From: Flavonifractor avistercoris
Lineage (GTDB): Bacteria > Bacillota > Clostridia > Oscillospirales > Oscillospiraceae
Length of the DNA: 30,850 nt
NCBI GenBank assembly: GCA_019119085.1
Contig: DWXT01000204.1
Span: forward strand, 1 to 30,850
Direction of reading: 5' to 3'
Part shown: piece after piece, positions 1 through 7,804 of the stretch
Layout of the letters: every line of letters starts with the position of its first letter
How positions within the stretch are numbered: the first letter of the stretch is position 1
Translations under genes and position numbers: made by a program
Notes under the pieces: generated by a model
Databases searched by the model: none
What the model saw: only the letters and a program-made list of their open reading frames with translations
Told to the model about the DNA's origin: nothing

Positions 1-1
1 C

Positions 2-1105
2 GGCCCGGTGCGCAACCCCTGGGACCTCACCCGGGTGCCCGGCGGGTCCTCCGGCGGGGCGGCGGCGGCGGTGGCCGCCGGGATGGTGTGGTACGCCATC
101 GGCTCCGACACCGGCGGATCCATCCGCCAGCCCGCCGCCTACTGCGGCGTCACCGGCATGAAGCCCACCTACGGCACCGTGTCCCGGTACGGCCTGATCG
201 CCTACGCCTCCTCCCTGGACCAGATGGGCCCCATCGCCCGCTCCGCCGCCGACTGCGCCGCGGTGCTGGATCTGATCCAGGGGAGAGACCCCCGGGACGG
301 CACCAGCCTGGACGCCCCCGCCGGGCACCTGCTGTCCTCCCTCACCGGCGACGTGAAGGGCAAGAAGATCGGCCTGCCGGTGGACTGCTTCGGGGAGGGG
401 CTGGAGCCCGAAATCCGCGCCGCCGTCCTGGCCGCCGCCGACGTGCTCAGGGCCCGGGGGGCCGTGGTGGAGGAGTTCGCCCTCCCCGTCATGGAATACG
501 TGGTGCCCGCCTACTATATCATCGCCTGCGCCGAGGCCTCCTCCAACCTGTCCCGGTTCGACGGGGTGAAGTACGGCTGGCGGGCCGAGGGCTACGAGGA
601 TCTGGGGGAGCTCTACCGCAAGACCCGCACCGAGGGCTTCGGCGCCGAGGTGAAGCGCCGCATCCTGCTGGGCACCTTCGTGCTGTCCTCCGGCTACTAC
701 GACGCCTACTACAAAAAGGCCCTCCAGGTGAAGGCGGTCATCAAGGGGGCCTTTGACGAGGCATTTCAGAAGTACGACCTGCTGCTCACCCCGGTGTCCC
801 CCACCACCGCCCCGCGCCTGGGGGAGAGCCTCAGCGACCCGCTGAAGATGTACCTCAGCGATATCTACACCGTCTCCGTCAACCTGGCGGGCCTGCCCGG
901 CCTGTCCATGCCCTGCGGCTTCGACTCCAACGGCCTGCCCATCGGGGCCCAGCTGATCGGCCCCGCCCTGGGGGATCTGGCGGTGCTGGACGCCGCCCAC
1001 GCCTACCAGCAGGAGACCGACTGGCACCGAAGGGCCCCCTCATCCGGCCCTTCGGGCCACCTTCCCCCCTGTGGGGGGAAGGCCGCAAAGGAAGGGGTGA
1101 TCTGA
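2..1105 (+). CDS. gatA: Asp-tRNA(Asn)/Glu-tRNA(Gln) amidotransferase subunit A (5' truncated by window)
   Basis: Amidase subunit of GatCAB, which releases ammonia from glutamine to convert mischarged Glu-tRNA(Gln) or Asp-tRNA(Asn). The frame is open from the first base, so the start lies outside the window. The Gly/Ser-rich amidase signature is present: VPGGSSGG (cis-Ser) then SDTGGSIRQPAAYCG (nucleophilic Ser). The catalytic Lys would lie upstream. The domain continues through the conserved NLAGLPGLSMPCGF region. The TGA stop is followed directly by the gatB ATG, so the two are translationally coupled. Oddity: after ...TDWHRR the last roughly 20 residues are encoded by a hairpin-forming repeat (1031-1095) instead of a usual GatA tail. 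Identity is secure; gatC is presumably upstream. Confidence 0.96.
   Translation, partial: GPVRNPWDLTRVPGGSSGGAAAAVAAGMVWYAIGSDTGGSIRQPAAYCGVTGMKPTYGTVSRYGLIAYASSLDQMGPIARSAADCAAVLDLIQGRDPRDGTSLDAPAGHLLSSLTGDVKGKKIGLPVDCFGEGLEPEIRAAVLAAADVLRARGAVVEEFALPVMEYVVPAYYIIACAEASSNLSRFDGVKYGWRAEGYEDLGELYRKTRTEGFGAEVKRRILLGTFVLSSGYYDAYYKKALQVKAVIKGAFDEAFQKYDLLLTPVSPTTAPRLGESLSDPLKMYLSDIYTVSVNLAGLPGLSMPCGFDSNGLPIGAQLIGPALGDLAVLDAAHAYQQETDWHRRAPSSGPSGHLPPCGGKAAKEGVI
1031..1095. repeat. Hairpin repeat inside the gatA 3' end
   Basis: Two adjoining hairpins: GGCCC-TTC-GGGCC at 1046-1058 and a perfect 10-bp stem at 1060-1069/1073-1082 with a 3-nt loop. The opening CCCCCTCATCCG also occurs at about 26745 in an intergenic hairpin cluster, which suggests a dispersed repeat family. 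Here it is translated as the C terminus of GatA. Confidence 0.6.
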
Positions 1106-2524
1106 ATGACCTGGGAGACCATCATCGGCCTGGAGACCCACGTGGAGCTGGCCACCAGGACGAAAATTTTCTGTTCCTGCACCACCGAGTTCGGCGGCGC
1201 GCCCAACACCCACTGCTGCCCGGTGTGTACCGGCATGCCGGGTACCCTGCCGGTGCTCAACCAGCAGGTGGTGAAGCTGGCCGTCAAGGCGGGCCTGGCC
1301 CTGAACTGCCGGATTACCCGCTCCAGCAAGTTTGACCGGAAGAACTACTTCTACCCCGACCTGCCCAAGGCGTATCAGATTTCCCAGCTCTACGCCCCCA
1401 TCGCCCGCGACGGCGCGGTGGACATCGGGGAGGGCAAGACCATCCGCATCCACGAGATGCACATGGAGGAGGACGCGGGCAAGCTGGTTCACGACCCCTG
1501 GCTGGATCAGACCAAGGCGGACTACAACCGCTGCGGCGTGCCCCTCATCGAGATTGTTACCGAGCCCGACTTCCGCTCCGCCGACGAGGTGATTGCCTAT
1601 CTGGAGAAGCTGAAGGAGACCCTCCAGTACCTGGGCGTGTCCGACTGCAAGATGCAGGAGGGCTCCCTCCGGTGCGACGTGAACCTGTCGGTGCGGCCCA
1701 TGGGCTCCCAGGAGCTGGGCACCCGCACCGAGATGAAGAACCTGAACTCCTTCAAGGCCATTTCCCGGGCCATCCAGTACGAGGCACGGCGGCAGATCGA
1801 GCTCATCGAGGAGGGGAAGCGGGTGGTGCAGGAGACCCGGCGGTGGGACGAGAACAAGGACGCCACCTACGCCATGCGCTCCAAGGAGAACGCCCAGGAC
1901 TACCGCTACTTCCCCGAGCCGGACATTCCGCCCCTGGAGCTCTCCGAGGAGTATCTGGAGCGCCTGCGGGCCGAACAGCCTGAGCTGGCCGAGGCCAAGC
2001 GGGCGCGGTATCAGGCGGACTGGGGCCTGCCCGTCTACGACACGGAGATGATCACCTCCCAGAAGGCCCTGGCCGACTTCTTCGAGGAGGTGGTGGCCCT
2101 GGGGGCGGCGCCCAAGCAGGCCGCCAACTGGATCATGGGGGAGGTGCTGGGGGCCCTCTCCGCCCACGGCCTGGAGGCCAGGGACATGAAGCTGACGCCC
2201 CCCACCCTGGCCCGGCTGATCCAGCTGGTGAAGGAGGGCAGGCTGAACCGCAACACCGCCGTCAAGGTGTTCGAGGCCATCTTCGAGACCGACGGCGGCG
2301 TGGACGAGTACGTAAAGGCCCACGGCCTGGAGCAGGTGTCCGATGCCGGTCTGGTGTCCAAGGTGGTGGACGAGGTTCTGGCCGCCAACGAGAAATCGGT
2401 GGCCGACTACCGAGCGGGCAAGGAGAAGGCCTTCGGCTTCCTGGTGGGCCAGGTCATGCGCCAGCTCAAGGGCCAGGCGTCCCCGGCGGTGGTGAACCAG
2501 GTGCTGCGGGAAAAATTGCAGTAG
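1106..2524 (+). CDS. gatB: Asp-tRNA(Asn)/Glu-tRNA(Gln) amidotransferase subunit B
   Basis: tRNA-binding and kinase subunit of GatCAB. It phosphorylates the misacylated Glu or Asp and accepts ammonia from GatA. It is 472 aa, a normal length. GLETHVEL near the N terminus, the Cys cluster FCSC (23-25) and CCPVC (37-41) typical of zinc-containing GatB, and the conserved HMEEDAGKL and NRCGVPLIEIV stretches are visible. The C-terminal helical (YqeY-like) tail is complete and ends in LREKLQ. The ATG follows the gatA stop with no gap. A terminator-like palindrome with a T tract lies about 300 bp downstream. Confidence 0.97.
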   Translation: MTWETIIGLETHVELATRTKIFCSCTTEFGGAPNTHCCPVCTGMPGTLPVLNQQVVKLAVKAGLALNCRITRSSKFDRKNYFYPDLPKAYQISQLYAPIARDGAVDIGEGKTIRIHEMHMEEDAGKLVHDPWLDQTKADYNRCGVPLIEIVTEPDFRSADEVIAYLEKLKETLQYLGVSDCKMQEGSLRCDVNLSVRPMGSQELGTRTEMKNLNSFKAISRAIQYEARRQIELIEEGKRVVQETRRWDENKDATYAMRSKENAQDYRYFPEPDIPPLELSEEYLERLRAEQPELAEAKRARYQADWGLPVYDTEMITSQKALADFFEEVVALGAAPKQAANWIMGEVLGALSAHGLEARDMKLTPPTLARLIQLVKEGRLNRNTAVKVFEAIFETDGGVDEYVKAHGLEQVSDAGLVSKVVDEVLAANEKSVADYRAGKEKAFGFLVGQVMRQLKGQASPAVVNQVLREKLQ

Positions 2525-2569
2525 CCGCCGCCGGCTGCGCCCGTGGTTTCCCTGCGCAACAGGCAGTAG

Positions 2570-2866
2570 AAACAGGCCGGGCTTCCCGATCGGGAAGCCC
2601 GGCCTGAGGCTGCAGATAAACCCTCCAGCCGAAGGATTCGGAGGGAAGGATAGTGTGAAAGGCTGCCCCGCAGGGCGTTTCGGAGCGCAACCGCCGCAAT
2701 GCGGCGGCGCTTGGCGCGGAGATGAACCGTCAGGGTTCCCTTTCGCATTGGATCAAATAACTTTTTGAAACTTTTTGGAAGTTTCAAAAAGTTCAGCAGC
2801 CTGTCGAAAAGACTTTTTCGACAGGCTGAGGCCGGGCTTCCCGATCGGGAAGTCCGGCCTGTTTTT
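2570..2866. repeat. Palindrome-bounded, hairpin-dense repeat between gatB and metY
   Basis: This explains most of the 350-bp gene-free stretch 2525-2874. A perfect 32-bp palindrome (2574-2605, centre CCCGATCGGG) recurs with one mismatch at 2829-2860. The outer flanks (AAACAGG at 2570 and CCTGTTT at 2860) are mirror images, so the copies resemble terminal inverted repeats. Inside are stems at 2691-2707 (7 bp), 2759-2793 (13 bp, 9-nt loop) and 2797-2828 (14 bp, 4-nt loop). No credible protein is encoded. It could be a MITE-like element or tandem terminators. Confidence 0.6.
2829..2865 (+). terminator. Intrinsic terminator after gatB
   Basis: The second copy of the 32-bp palindrome is followed by GTTTTT on the plus strand. 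On the minus strand the same stem lies just past the metY stop but lacks a good T tract, so it mainly suits gatAB. Confidence 0.65.
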
Positions 2867-2874
2867 GGATCGGC

Positions 2875-4155
2875 TCACACCTGCTCCAGGGCCTGCTCCA
2901 CATCCTCCAGGATGTCGCTGACGTCCTCAATGCCCACGGACAGGCGCACCAGGTCGGGGGAGACGCCGGCGGCGCGGAGCTCCTCGTCGGTCATCTGCCG
3001 GTGGGTGGTGGTGGCGGGGTGGAGCACGCAGGTCTTGGCGTCGGCCACGTGGGTGGCAATGGAGGCCAGGCGCAGCCCCGCCATGAACCTGGAGGCCCCC
3101 TCCCGGCCGCCCTTCACGCCGAAGGACACCACACCGCAGGTGCCGTGGGGCAGGTACTTCCGGGCCCGCTCGTAATAGGGATCCCCCTCCAGCCCGGGGT
3201 AGCGCACCCAGGACACCTTGGGGTGGTTTTTCAGGAATTGGGCCACGGCCAGGGCGTTTTCGCAGTGCTTTGCCATGCGCAGGGGCAGGGTCTCCAGCCC
3301 GATGTTCAGGTAGTAGCAGTTCTGGGGGGAGGGGATGGCCCCCAGATCCCGCATGAGCTGGGCGGTGGCCTTGGTGATGTAGGCCCCCTCCAGGCCGAAC
3401 TTCTCGGTGTAGGTGATGCCGTGGTAGCTCTCGTCCGGGGTGGTCAGGCCGGGGAACTTGTCGGCATGGGCCGTCCAGTCAAATTTGCCGGAGTCCACGA
3501 TGGCGCCGCCCACCGCGTTGGCGTGGCCGTCCATGTACTTGGTGGTGGAGTGGGTGACGATGTCCGCCCCCCACTCGAAGGGCCGGCAGTTCACCGGGGT
3601 GGCGAAGGTGTTGTCCACAATCAGGGGCACGCCGTGGGCGTGGGCGGCCCTGGCGAACTTCTCGATGTCCAGCACGGTGAGGGCAGGGTTGGCGATGGTC
3701 TCCCCGAACACCGCCCGGGTCTCGGGCCGGAAGGCGGCCTCCAGCTCCGCCTCCGAGCAGTCGGGATCCACGAAGGTGAAGTCGATGCCCATCCGCTTCA
3801 TGGTGACGGCGAACAGGTTGAAGGTGCCGCCGTAGATGGAAGAGGAGCATACCACGTGCTCCCCGCAGGAGACGATGTTGAAGATGGCAAAGAAGGAAGC
3901 CGCCTGCCCCGAGGAGGTGAGCATGGCCGCCGTGCCCCCCTCCAGGGCGCAGATCTTGGCGGCCACGTGGTCGTTGGTGGGGTTCTGGAGGCGGGTGTAG
4001 AAGTAGCCGCTGGCCTCTAAATCGAAGAGCTTGCCCATCTCCTCGCCGGTGGCGTAGCGGAAGGTGGTGGACTGGACGATGGGGATGTTGCGGGGCTCCC
4101 CGCTGCCGGGGGTATAGCCGGCGTGGAGGCACTGGGTGCTGATGCGGTGGCTCAT
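2875..4155 (-). CDS. metY: O-acetylhomoserine aminocarboxypropyltransferase / sulfhydrylase (PLP enzyme)
   Basis: Cys/Met-metabolism PLP enzyme of 426 aa. It makes homocysteine from O-acetylhomoserine and sulfide and is cytosolic. Visible features are the N-terminal TQCLHAGY, the phosphate-contacting YFYTRLQNPT (51-60), DNTFATP with the PLP Asp at 181, and the Schiff-base Lys at 206 in HSTTKYMDG. The C terminus RLSVGIEDVSDILEDVEQAL is typical. The long form with the LEASGYFYTR spacing favours MetY over MetB, but activity cannot be fixed from sequence. The ATG has AAAGGAA about 9 nt upstream, and a good promoter sits just before it, so the gene is transcribed independently of the upstream operon. 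Confidence 0.9.
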   Translation of the reverse strand: MSHRISTQCLHAGYTPGSGEPRNIPIVQSTTFRYATGEEMGKLFDLEASGYFYTRLQNPTNDHVAAKICALEGGTAAMLTSSGQAASFFAIFNIVSCGEHVVCSSSIYGGTFNLFAVTMKRMGIDFTFVDPDCSEAELEAAFRPETRAVFGETIANPALTVLDIEKFARAAHAHGVPLIVDNTFATPVNCRPFEWGADIVTHSTTKYMDGHANAVGGAIVDSGKFDWTAHADKFPGLTTPDESYHGITYTEKFGLEGAYITKATAQLMRDLGAIPSPQNCYYLNIGLETLPLRMAKHCENALAVAQFLKNHPKVSWVRYPGLEGDPYYERARKYLPHGTCGVVSFGVKGGREGASRFMAGLRLASIATHVADAKTCVLHPATTTHRQMTDEELRAAGVSPDLVRLSVGIEDVSDILEDVEQALEQV

Positions 4156-4190
4156 GGGCAGGACTTCCTTTCTCTTTGGGTATGCTCAAT

Positions 4191-4219
4191 ATCCTACATC
4201 CTCGCTATGGATGTGTCAA
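4191..4219 (-). promoter_or_regulatory. Sigma-A-type promoter for metY
   Basis: Minus strand: perfect TTGACA at 4219-4214, a 17-bp spacer and TAGGAT at 4196-4191. The predicted start is about 28 nt before the ATG. The -35 box overlaps the TGA of the upstream lipoprotein gene. Confidence 0.7.
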
Positions 4220-5103
4220 GGGGCCTGATTCGGGGCGGCCAGGGACTGGTCGGGGGAGAGGGGCTGCCCCAGGGCGGCCCCCTCCGCCAGCAGCTGCACC
4301 TGCTCCACCCCATCCACCCCCGCCAGGGTGTTCACCAGGGCGTACACCGCCAGCCGGGCCTGGCCGCTGTCGGCGGGCAGGCCGTCCAGAAAGGCCTGGG
4401 ACAGATCCACCGTGCACAGGCCGTCCTCCAGGGTCACGGAGCGCACCTCCGCCCCCTGGGGCAGGGCGGCCTCCAGCTCCTGATCGGAAGGGCCGTCCGC
4501 CCAGCTGGTGAGCACATCCTGGAGCAGGGTGTCCCCGGCGGCCAGCTCCCGGGTCTCGGCGGCCAGGCCGGTGCCGTCGGCGCGGGGATACCAGAAGGGG
4601 AGGGCGACCGAGGCGGGGGCGTCCATGCCGTCGGAGAGGAACAGCTCCTCCGGGGTCAGGGCCTGGACGGGGCGGTAGGGGATCTCCCGGCCCTCCACGG
4701 TGACGTACACCGCGTCCACCCCCTCCACCTGGCAGAGGGTGAGGGTGAGGCAGGCGTCCGCCACGGTGAGATTCACCCCTGACAGGCCGCCGTACTGCTC
4801 GGACAGATCCAGGTGGAGCACCCCATCCGCCAGCTCCCAGCCCAGCAGGCGCACCCCGTCGGGGAAGGGGGAGGTCAGGCCGGGGGAGTCCGGCCCGTCC
4901 AGCAGGGCGGCCACCAAATCGGGTATGGGCTCCTCCGGCGGGGCGGAGCCGTAGGGCTCGCTGGCCAGGGCCTGCTGAGCATAGCGATCCTCCAGCGCGG
5001 AGTAATACACCTGATAGCCGTCCTCCGCCTCCTCCGGCGGGGCGGAGCACCCCGCCGCCAGGAGCAGCAGCCCCGCCAGGGCCGCGATTCGGATGCGATT
5101 CAC
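4216..5103 (-). CDS. Lipoprotein with two GerMN-type domains
   Basis: 295 aa. A lipoprotein signal peptide with lipobox LAAGC (Cys19) predicts membrane anchoring outside the cell. Two repeats of the GerMN pattern follow, about residues 55-150 and 180-285. Each has ALLDGP or LTSWADGP, a PDGVRLL-like strand, a hydrophobic LDLS or VDLSQAF motif and a closing gV..V strand. GerMN occurs in the germination/sporulation protein GerM and in cell-wall lipoproteins. Translation starts at GTG overlapping the TGA of the kinase gene (GTGA), so it is coupled to the two-component system and may act with it in envelope sensing. Exact function is unknown. Confidence 0.85.
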   Translation of the reverse strand: MNRIRIAALAGLLLLAAGCSAPPEEAEDGYQVYYSALEDRYAQQALASEPYGSAPPEEPIPDLVAALLDGPDSPGLTSPFPDGVRLLGWELADGVLHLDLSEQYGGLSGVNLTVADACLTLTLCQVEGVDAVYVTVEGREIPYRPVQALTPEELFLSDGMDAPASVALPFWYPRADGTGLAAETRELAAGDTLLQDVLTSWADGPSDQELEAALPQGAEVRSVTLEDGLCTVDLSQAFLDGLPADSGQARLAVYALVNTLAGVDGVEQVQLLAEGAALGQPLSPDQSLAAPNQAP

Positions 5104-6551
5104 CGCTGCGTCCCTCCCTTCTCCGCCAGACGGGGGAAGACCACCTCAAAGCAGGTGCCCTCCGGCTCCCGCCGCCGGGCCGTCACCGTGCCGCCGTAGC
5201 GGCGCACCGTGTCCCACACGATGGACAGGCCCAGGCCGGTGCCGCCGGCGGCCCGGGAGCGGGCCTTGTCCACCCGGTAGAAGCGGTCGAAGATCTTGGG
5301 CAGATCCTCCTCCGGAATGCCCACGCCGGTGTCCTCCACCCGCAGGCGCACCTGGCGGGCGTCCCCCTGGAGGGTGACATAGACCTTCCCGCCGGGCAGA
5401 TTGTACTTCACCGCGTTCTCCATCAGGTTGAAGGCGATCTGGTACAGCTCGTCCTCCGTGGCCGCGATCAGGCAGCCGGGCTGGAGGCGCAGCTCCAGCC
5501 CCACCTCCACCGCCCGGGCCAGGGGGGTGAGCATATGCTCCACCCGCTCCACCACCGCCCCCACGTCCACGGGGACGGCGGCCGCCGCCGGGGCGGTGTC
5601 CAGGCGGGTGAGGGTGAGCAGCTTCTCGGTGATGCGGGTGAGACGCTCGGCCTCGTCCCCAATGTCGGTGAGGAATTCCCGGGCGGTCTCGCTGTCCATG
5701 TGGTCGGCCTGGAGAATGGAGTCGGTAAGCAGCCGGATGGAGGCCAGGGGGGTCTTGAGCTCGTGGGAGGCGTCGGAGACGAAGCGGCGGCGCACCTCCT
5801 CGGTGGTCTGGAGGCGGCCGGTGAGCTCATTGAACTCGTCGGCCAGGCGGCTGAGCTCATCCCCGCCGCCCATGGACACCCGGTGGCTGTACTCGCCCTC
5901 CCGCACGGTGCGGATGGCCCCAAGCAGCAGGGCGATGCGCCGGGTGAGGGCCTTGGCAAACACCACGCCCATCACCAGGGTCACCAGGCAGATGACCAGG
6001 GAGATGAAGCGCAGGTTGGTCTGGATGCCCTGGAGCATGGCGCCCTGCTCGGCGTCGTACTCGTAGAGATACACCGCCCCCTGGGTCATGGAGCGGTAGG
6101 TGACCGGCACCGCCGCCCGGCTGTGGAACACGCCGTCGGCGTAGTCGGAGCGGAACACGTCGTTGCCCTGCAGGGCGGTGACCAGCTCCCAGAACAGGGC
6201 GTACTGGCCCACGGTGTCGGTGCGGGCCGTCCCCTCCTGAAAATCGCAGAGCACCAGACCGTTGGGATCGGTGACCACGATCCGCGTCACGCCCAGGGAG
6301 CCCAGCAGCAGCTCCACCGTCCGGGCGGCGCCCTCGGCGGTGAGGGCCTCCGGCCCGGTGGCCAGGGCGGAGGCCAGCACGGCGGCCTGGTTCTGCATGG
6401 AGGTCTCCTTGGAGCGGTAGGCCAGATCCTGGGACACCATCACCGGATAGGTGTTGAGCAGGATGAGCACCGCCGCCACGATGAGAATATAGGTCATGGC
6501 GAACTTGGTCTGGAGGGAGCGCCAAAAGGGCACCTTTTTGGATTGCGGCAA
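5100..6551 (-). CDS. Sensor histidine kinase (PhoR/WalK-like)
   Basis: 483-aa membrane kinase, partner of the adjacent response regulator. TM1 is about 18-37, the extracellular sensor about 40-180, TM2 about 181-200, then HAMP. HisKA carries FVSDASHELKTPLASIRLL with the phospho-acceptor His263. The HATPase has the N box NLMENAVKYN (375-384), G1 DTGVGIP, F box FDRFYRVD and G2 GGTGLGLSIV. The start is TTG with AGGGGGTG 7 nt upstream. It lies 48 bp after the regulator gene, with a short heptad repeat in the gap. The signal is unknown; architecture and operon resemble phosphate or cell-wall stress systems of Firmicutes. Confidence 0.93.
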   Translation of the reverse strand: MPQSKKVPFWRSLQTKFAMTYILIVAAVLILLNTYPVMVSQDLAYRSKETSMQNQAAVLASALATGPEALTAEGAARTVELLLGSLGVTRIVVTDPNGLVLCDFQEGTARTDTVGQYALFWELVTALQGNDVFRSDYADGVFHSRAAVPVTYRSMTQGAVYLYEYDAEQGAMLQGIQTNLRFISLVICLVTLVMGVVFAKALTRRIALLLGAIRTVREGEYSHRVSMGGGDELSRLADEFNELTGRLQTTEEVRRRFVSDASHELKTPLASIRLLTDSILQADHMDSETAREFLTDIGDEAERLTRITEKLLTLTRLDTAPAAAAVPVDVGAVVERVEHMLTPLARAVEVGLELRLQPGCLIAATEDELYQIAFNLMENAVKYNLPGGKVYVTLQGDARQVRLRVEDTGVGIPEEDLPKIFDRFYRVDKARSRAAGGTGLGLSIVWDTVRRYGGTVTARRREPEGTCFEVVFPRLAEKGGTQR

Positions 6552-6568
6552 GAAAACACCCCCTGGGG

Positions 6569-6596
6569 CAGTGAAGAGTGGACAGTGAACAGTGGG
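6569..6596. repeat. Degenerate heptanucleotide tandem repeat
   Basis: Four 7-bp units in a row: CAGTGAA, GAGTGGA, CAGTGAA, CAGTGGG. They fill much of the gap between the response regulator stop and the kinase start. Confidence 0.6.
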
Positions 6597-6599
6597 GGG

Positions 6600-7286
6600 T
6601 CAGTTTCCTTTCAGGTAGTAGCCCACGCCCCACTTGGTGAGGATATACTGGGGGTTGGCGGGATCCAGCTCCAGCTTCTCCCGCAGGCGGCGGATGTGCA
6701 CGTCCACCGTGCGGTAGTCCCCGGCATACTCGTACCCCCACACCACGTTGAGCAGGTTCTCCCGGGAGTACACCCGGCCGGGGTTGCGCAGCAGCAGCTC
6801 CATCAGATCGAACTCCTTGGCGGTGAGCTCCACGCTCTGGCCGTCCTTCCACGCCGCCCGGGCGTCCGCGTCCAGGGTGATGTGGCCCATGGTCAGCTTG
6901 CCGCCGCCCCCCTTCTGCTGGGCGGCCATGCCCGCCCGGCGGAGCAGGGCACGCACCCGGGCCTTCAGCTCCAGGATGTTGAAGGGCTTGGTGATATAGT
7001 CGTCCGCCCCGCACTCGAAGCCGATGATCTTGTCCGTGTCCTCGCTGCGGGCGGTGAGCATGATGACGGGCACGTTGGAGAACTCCCGGATGCGCATGCA
7101 GGCCTGCAGCCCGTCGATCTTGGGCATCATCAGATCCAGGATGATCAGGTCGAAATTGCCGCTGCGGGCCAGCTCCACGGCCTCCTCGCCGTCATAGCCG
7201 GTCTCCACCTGGTAGCCCTCGCTCTCCAGATTGAACTTGATGCCCTTGACCAGCACCTTTTCGTCGTCCACCACCAGTATTTTCAC
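6600..7286 (-). CDS. OmpR/PhoB-family response regulator
   Basis: 228 aa. The receiver begins MKILVVDDEK and has phospho-acceptor Asp51 in LDLMMPKIDG, a conserved Thr (MLTAR) and Lys100 (TKPF). The C-terminal winged helix (about 130-228) has the usual LTAKEFDLMELLL and RTVDVHIRRLREKLE. It would bind DNA direct repeats when phosphorylated by the downstream kinase. The start is GTG with AGGAGG 6 nt upstream, 10 nt after the ComEA-like gene stop, so the genes form one operon. Target genes are unknown. Confidence 0.94.
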   Translation of the reverse strand: MKILVVDDEKVLVKGIKFNLESEGYQVETGYDGEEAVELARSGNFDLIILDLMMPKIDGLQACMRIREFSNVPVIMLTARSEDTDKIIGFECGADDYITKPFNILELKARVRALLRRAGMAAQQKGGGGKLTMGHITLDADARAAWKDGQSVELTAKEFDLMELLLRNPGRVYSRENLLNVVWGYEYAGDYRTVDVHIRRLREKLELDPANPQYILTKWGVGYYLKGN

Positions 7287-7296
7287 GGTTTGCCTC

Positions 7297-7686
7297 CTAT
7301 TCCACGGTTACATAGTCGATCAGGCCCGCCAGGATCCCCTCGCCGATGCCGGGCACGTCGGTGAGCTGCTCCACCATGCGGAAGGGGCCGTTGGCCTGCC
7401 GGTAGGCGATGATGTCCGCCGCCCGGGTCTCCCCGATGCCGGGGAGGGTCATCAGGGTCTCGGCGTCGGCGGTGTTGATGTTCACCGGAGCGGCCGGGGC
7501 ATCGCTCTCCGCCGCCTCCGGAGTGGGGGAGGGCAGGGCGATGGGGGTCTCCTGCACCAGGGTGCGCTCCACCTCCACCCGCACGGGCTGGGGGCTGGCC
7601 TGCCCCCGGAGGAACCAGCCCGCCGCAAAGGCGGCGGCCGCCACGGCCAGCACGACAGCCAGCCACTCCACTCTGGAAATCTTCAC
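7297..7686 (-). CDS. ComEA-like membrane-anchored helix-hairpin-helix protein
   Basis: 129 aa. One N-terminal TM segment (about 8-25), a Pro/Ala-rich linker, then a ComEA-type domain: VNINTAD (68-74) and two PGIGE hairpins (82-86, 112-116). The family binds double-stranded DNA without sequence preference. ComEA captures DNA for uptake, though short HhH proteins of this kind are common outside competence operons. The GTG start has a weak purine-rich site (AAAGGCGG). It is the first gene of the operon continuing into the two-component system, an unusual pairing. Confidence 0.8.
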   Translation of the reverse strand: MKISRVEWLAVVLAVAAAAFAAGWFLRGQASPQPVRVEVERTLVQETPIALPSPTPEAAESDAPAAPVNINTADAETLMTLPGIGETRAADIIAYRQANGPFRMVEQLTDVPGIGEGILAGLIDYVTVE

Positions 7687-7707
7687 AATTCACCACCGCC
7701 TTTCCCG

Positions 7708-7736
7708 TTGCGTCCCGGGATCCGGTTTGCTATAAT
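7708..7736 (+). promoter_or_regulatory. Promoter for the D,D-carboxypeptidase gene
   Basis: TTGCGT (7708-7713), 17-bp spacer, perfect TATAAT (7731-7736). It gives a leader of about 60 nt. A minus-strand TATAAT at 7782-7777 could serve the divergent comEA-like operon, but no good -35 was found for it. Confidence 0.65.
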
Positions 7737-7804
7737 AGGAACAGACGCCGCGGCCCTGCCGCGGGCACTTTCTGACATTATATCATAGATCACGGGAGTT
7801 TCCT

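Noticed and set aside
2407..2787. Small minus-strand frame over the gatB-metY gap
   Set aside because: It consists of palindromic repeat DNA and gatB antisense, with no ribosome site.
5535..7364. 609-codon plus-strand frame across kinase and regulator genes
   Set aside because: Low-complexity antisense frame; the minus-strand genes are unmistakable.
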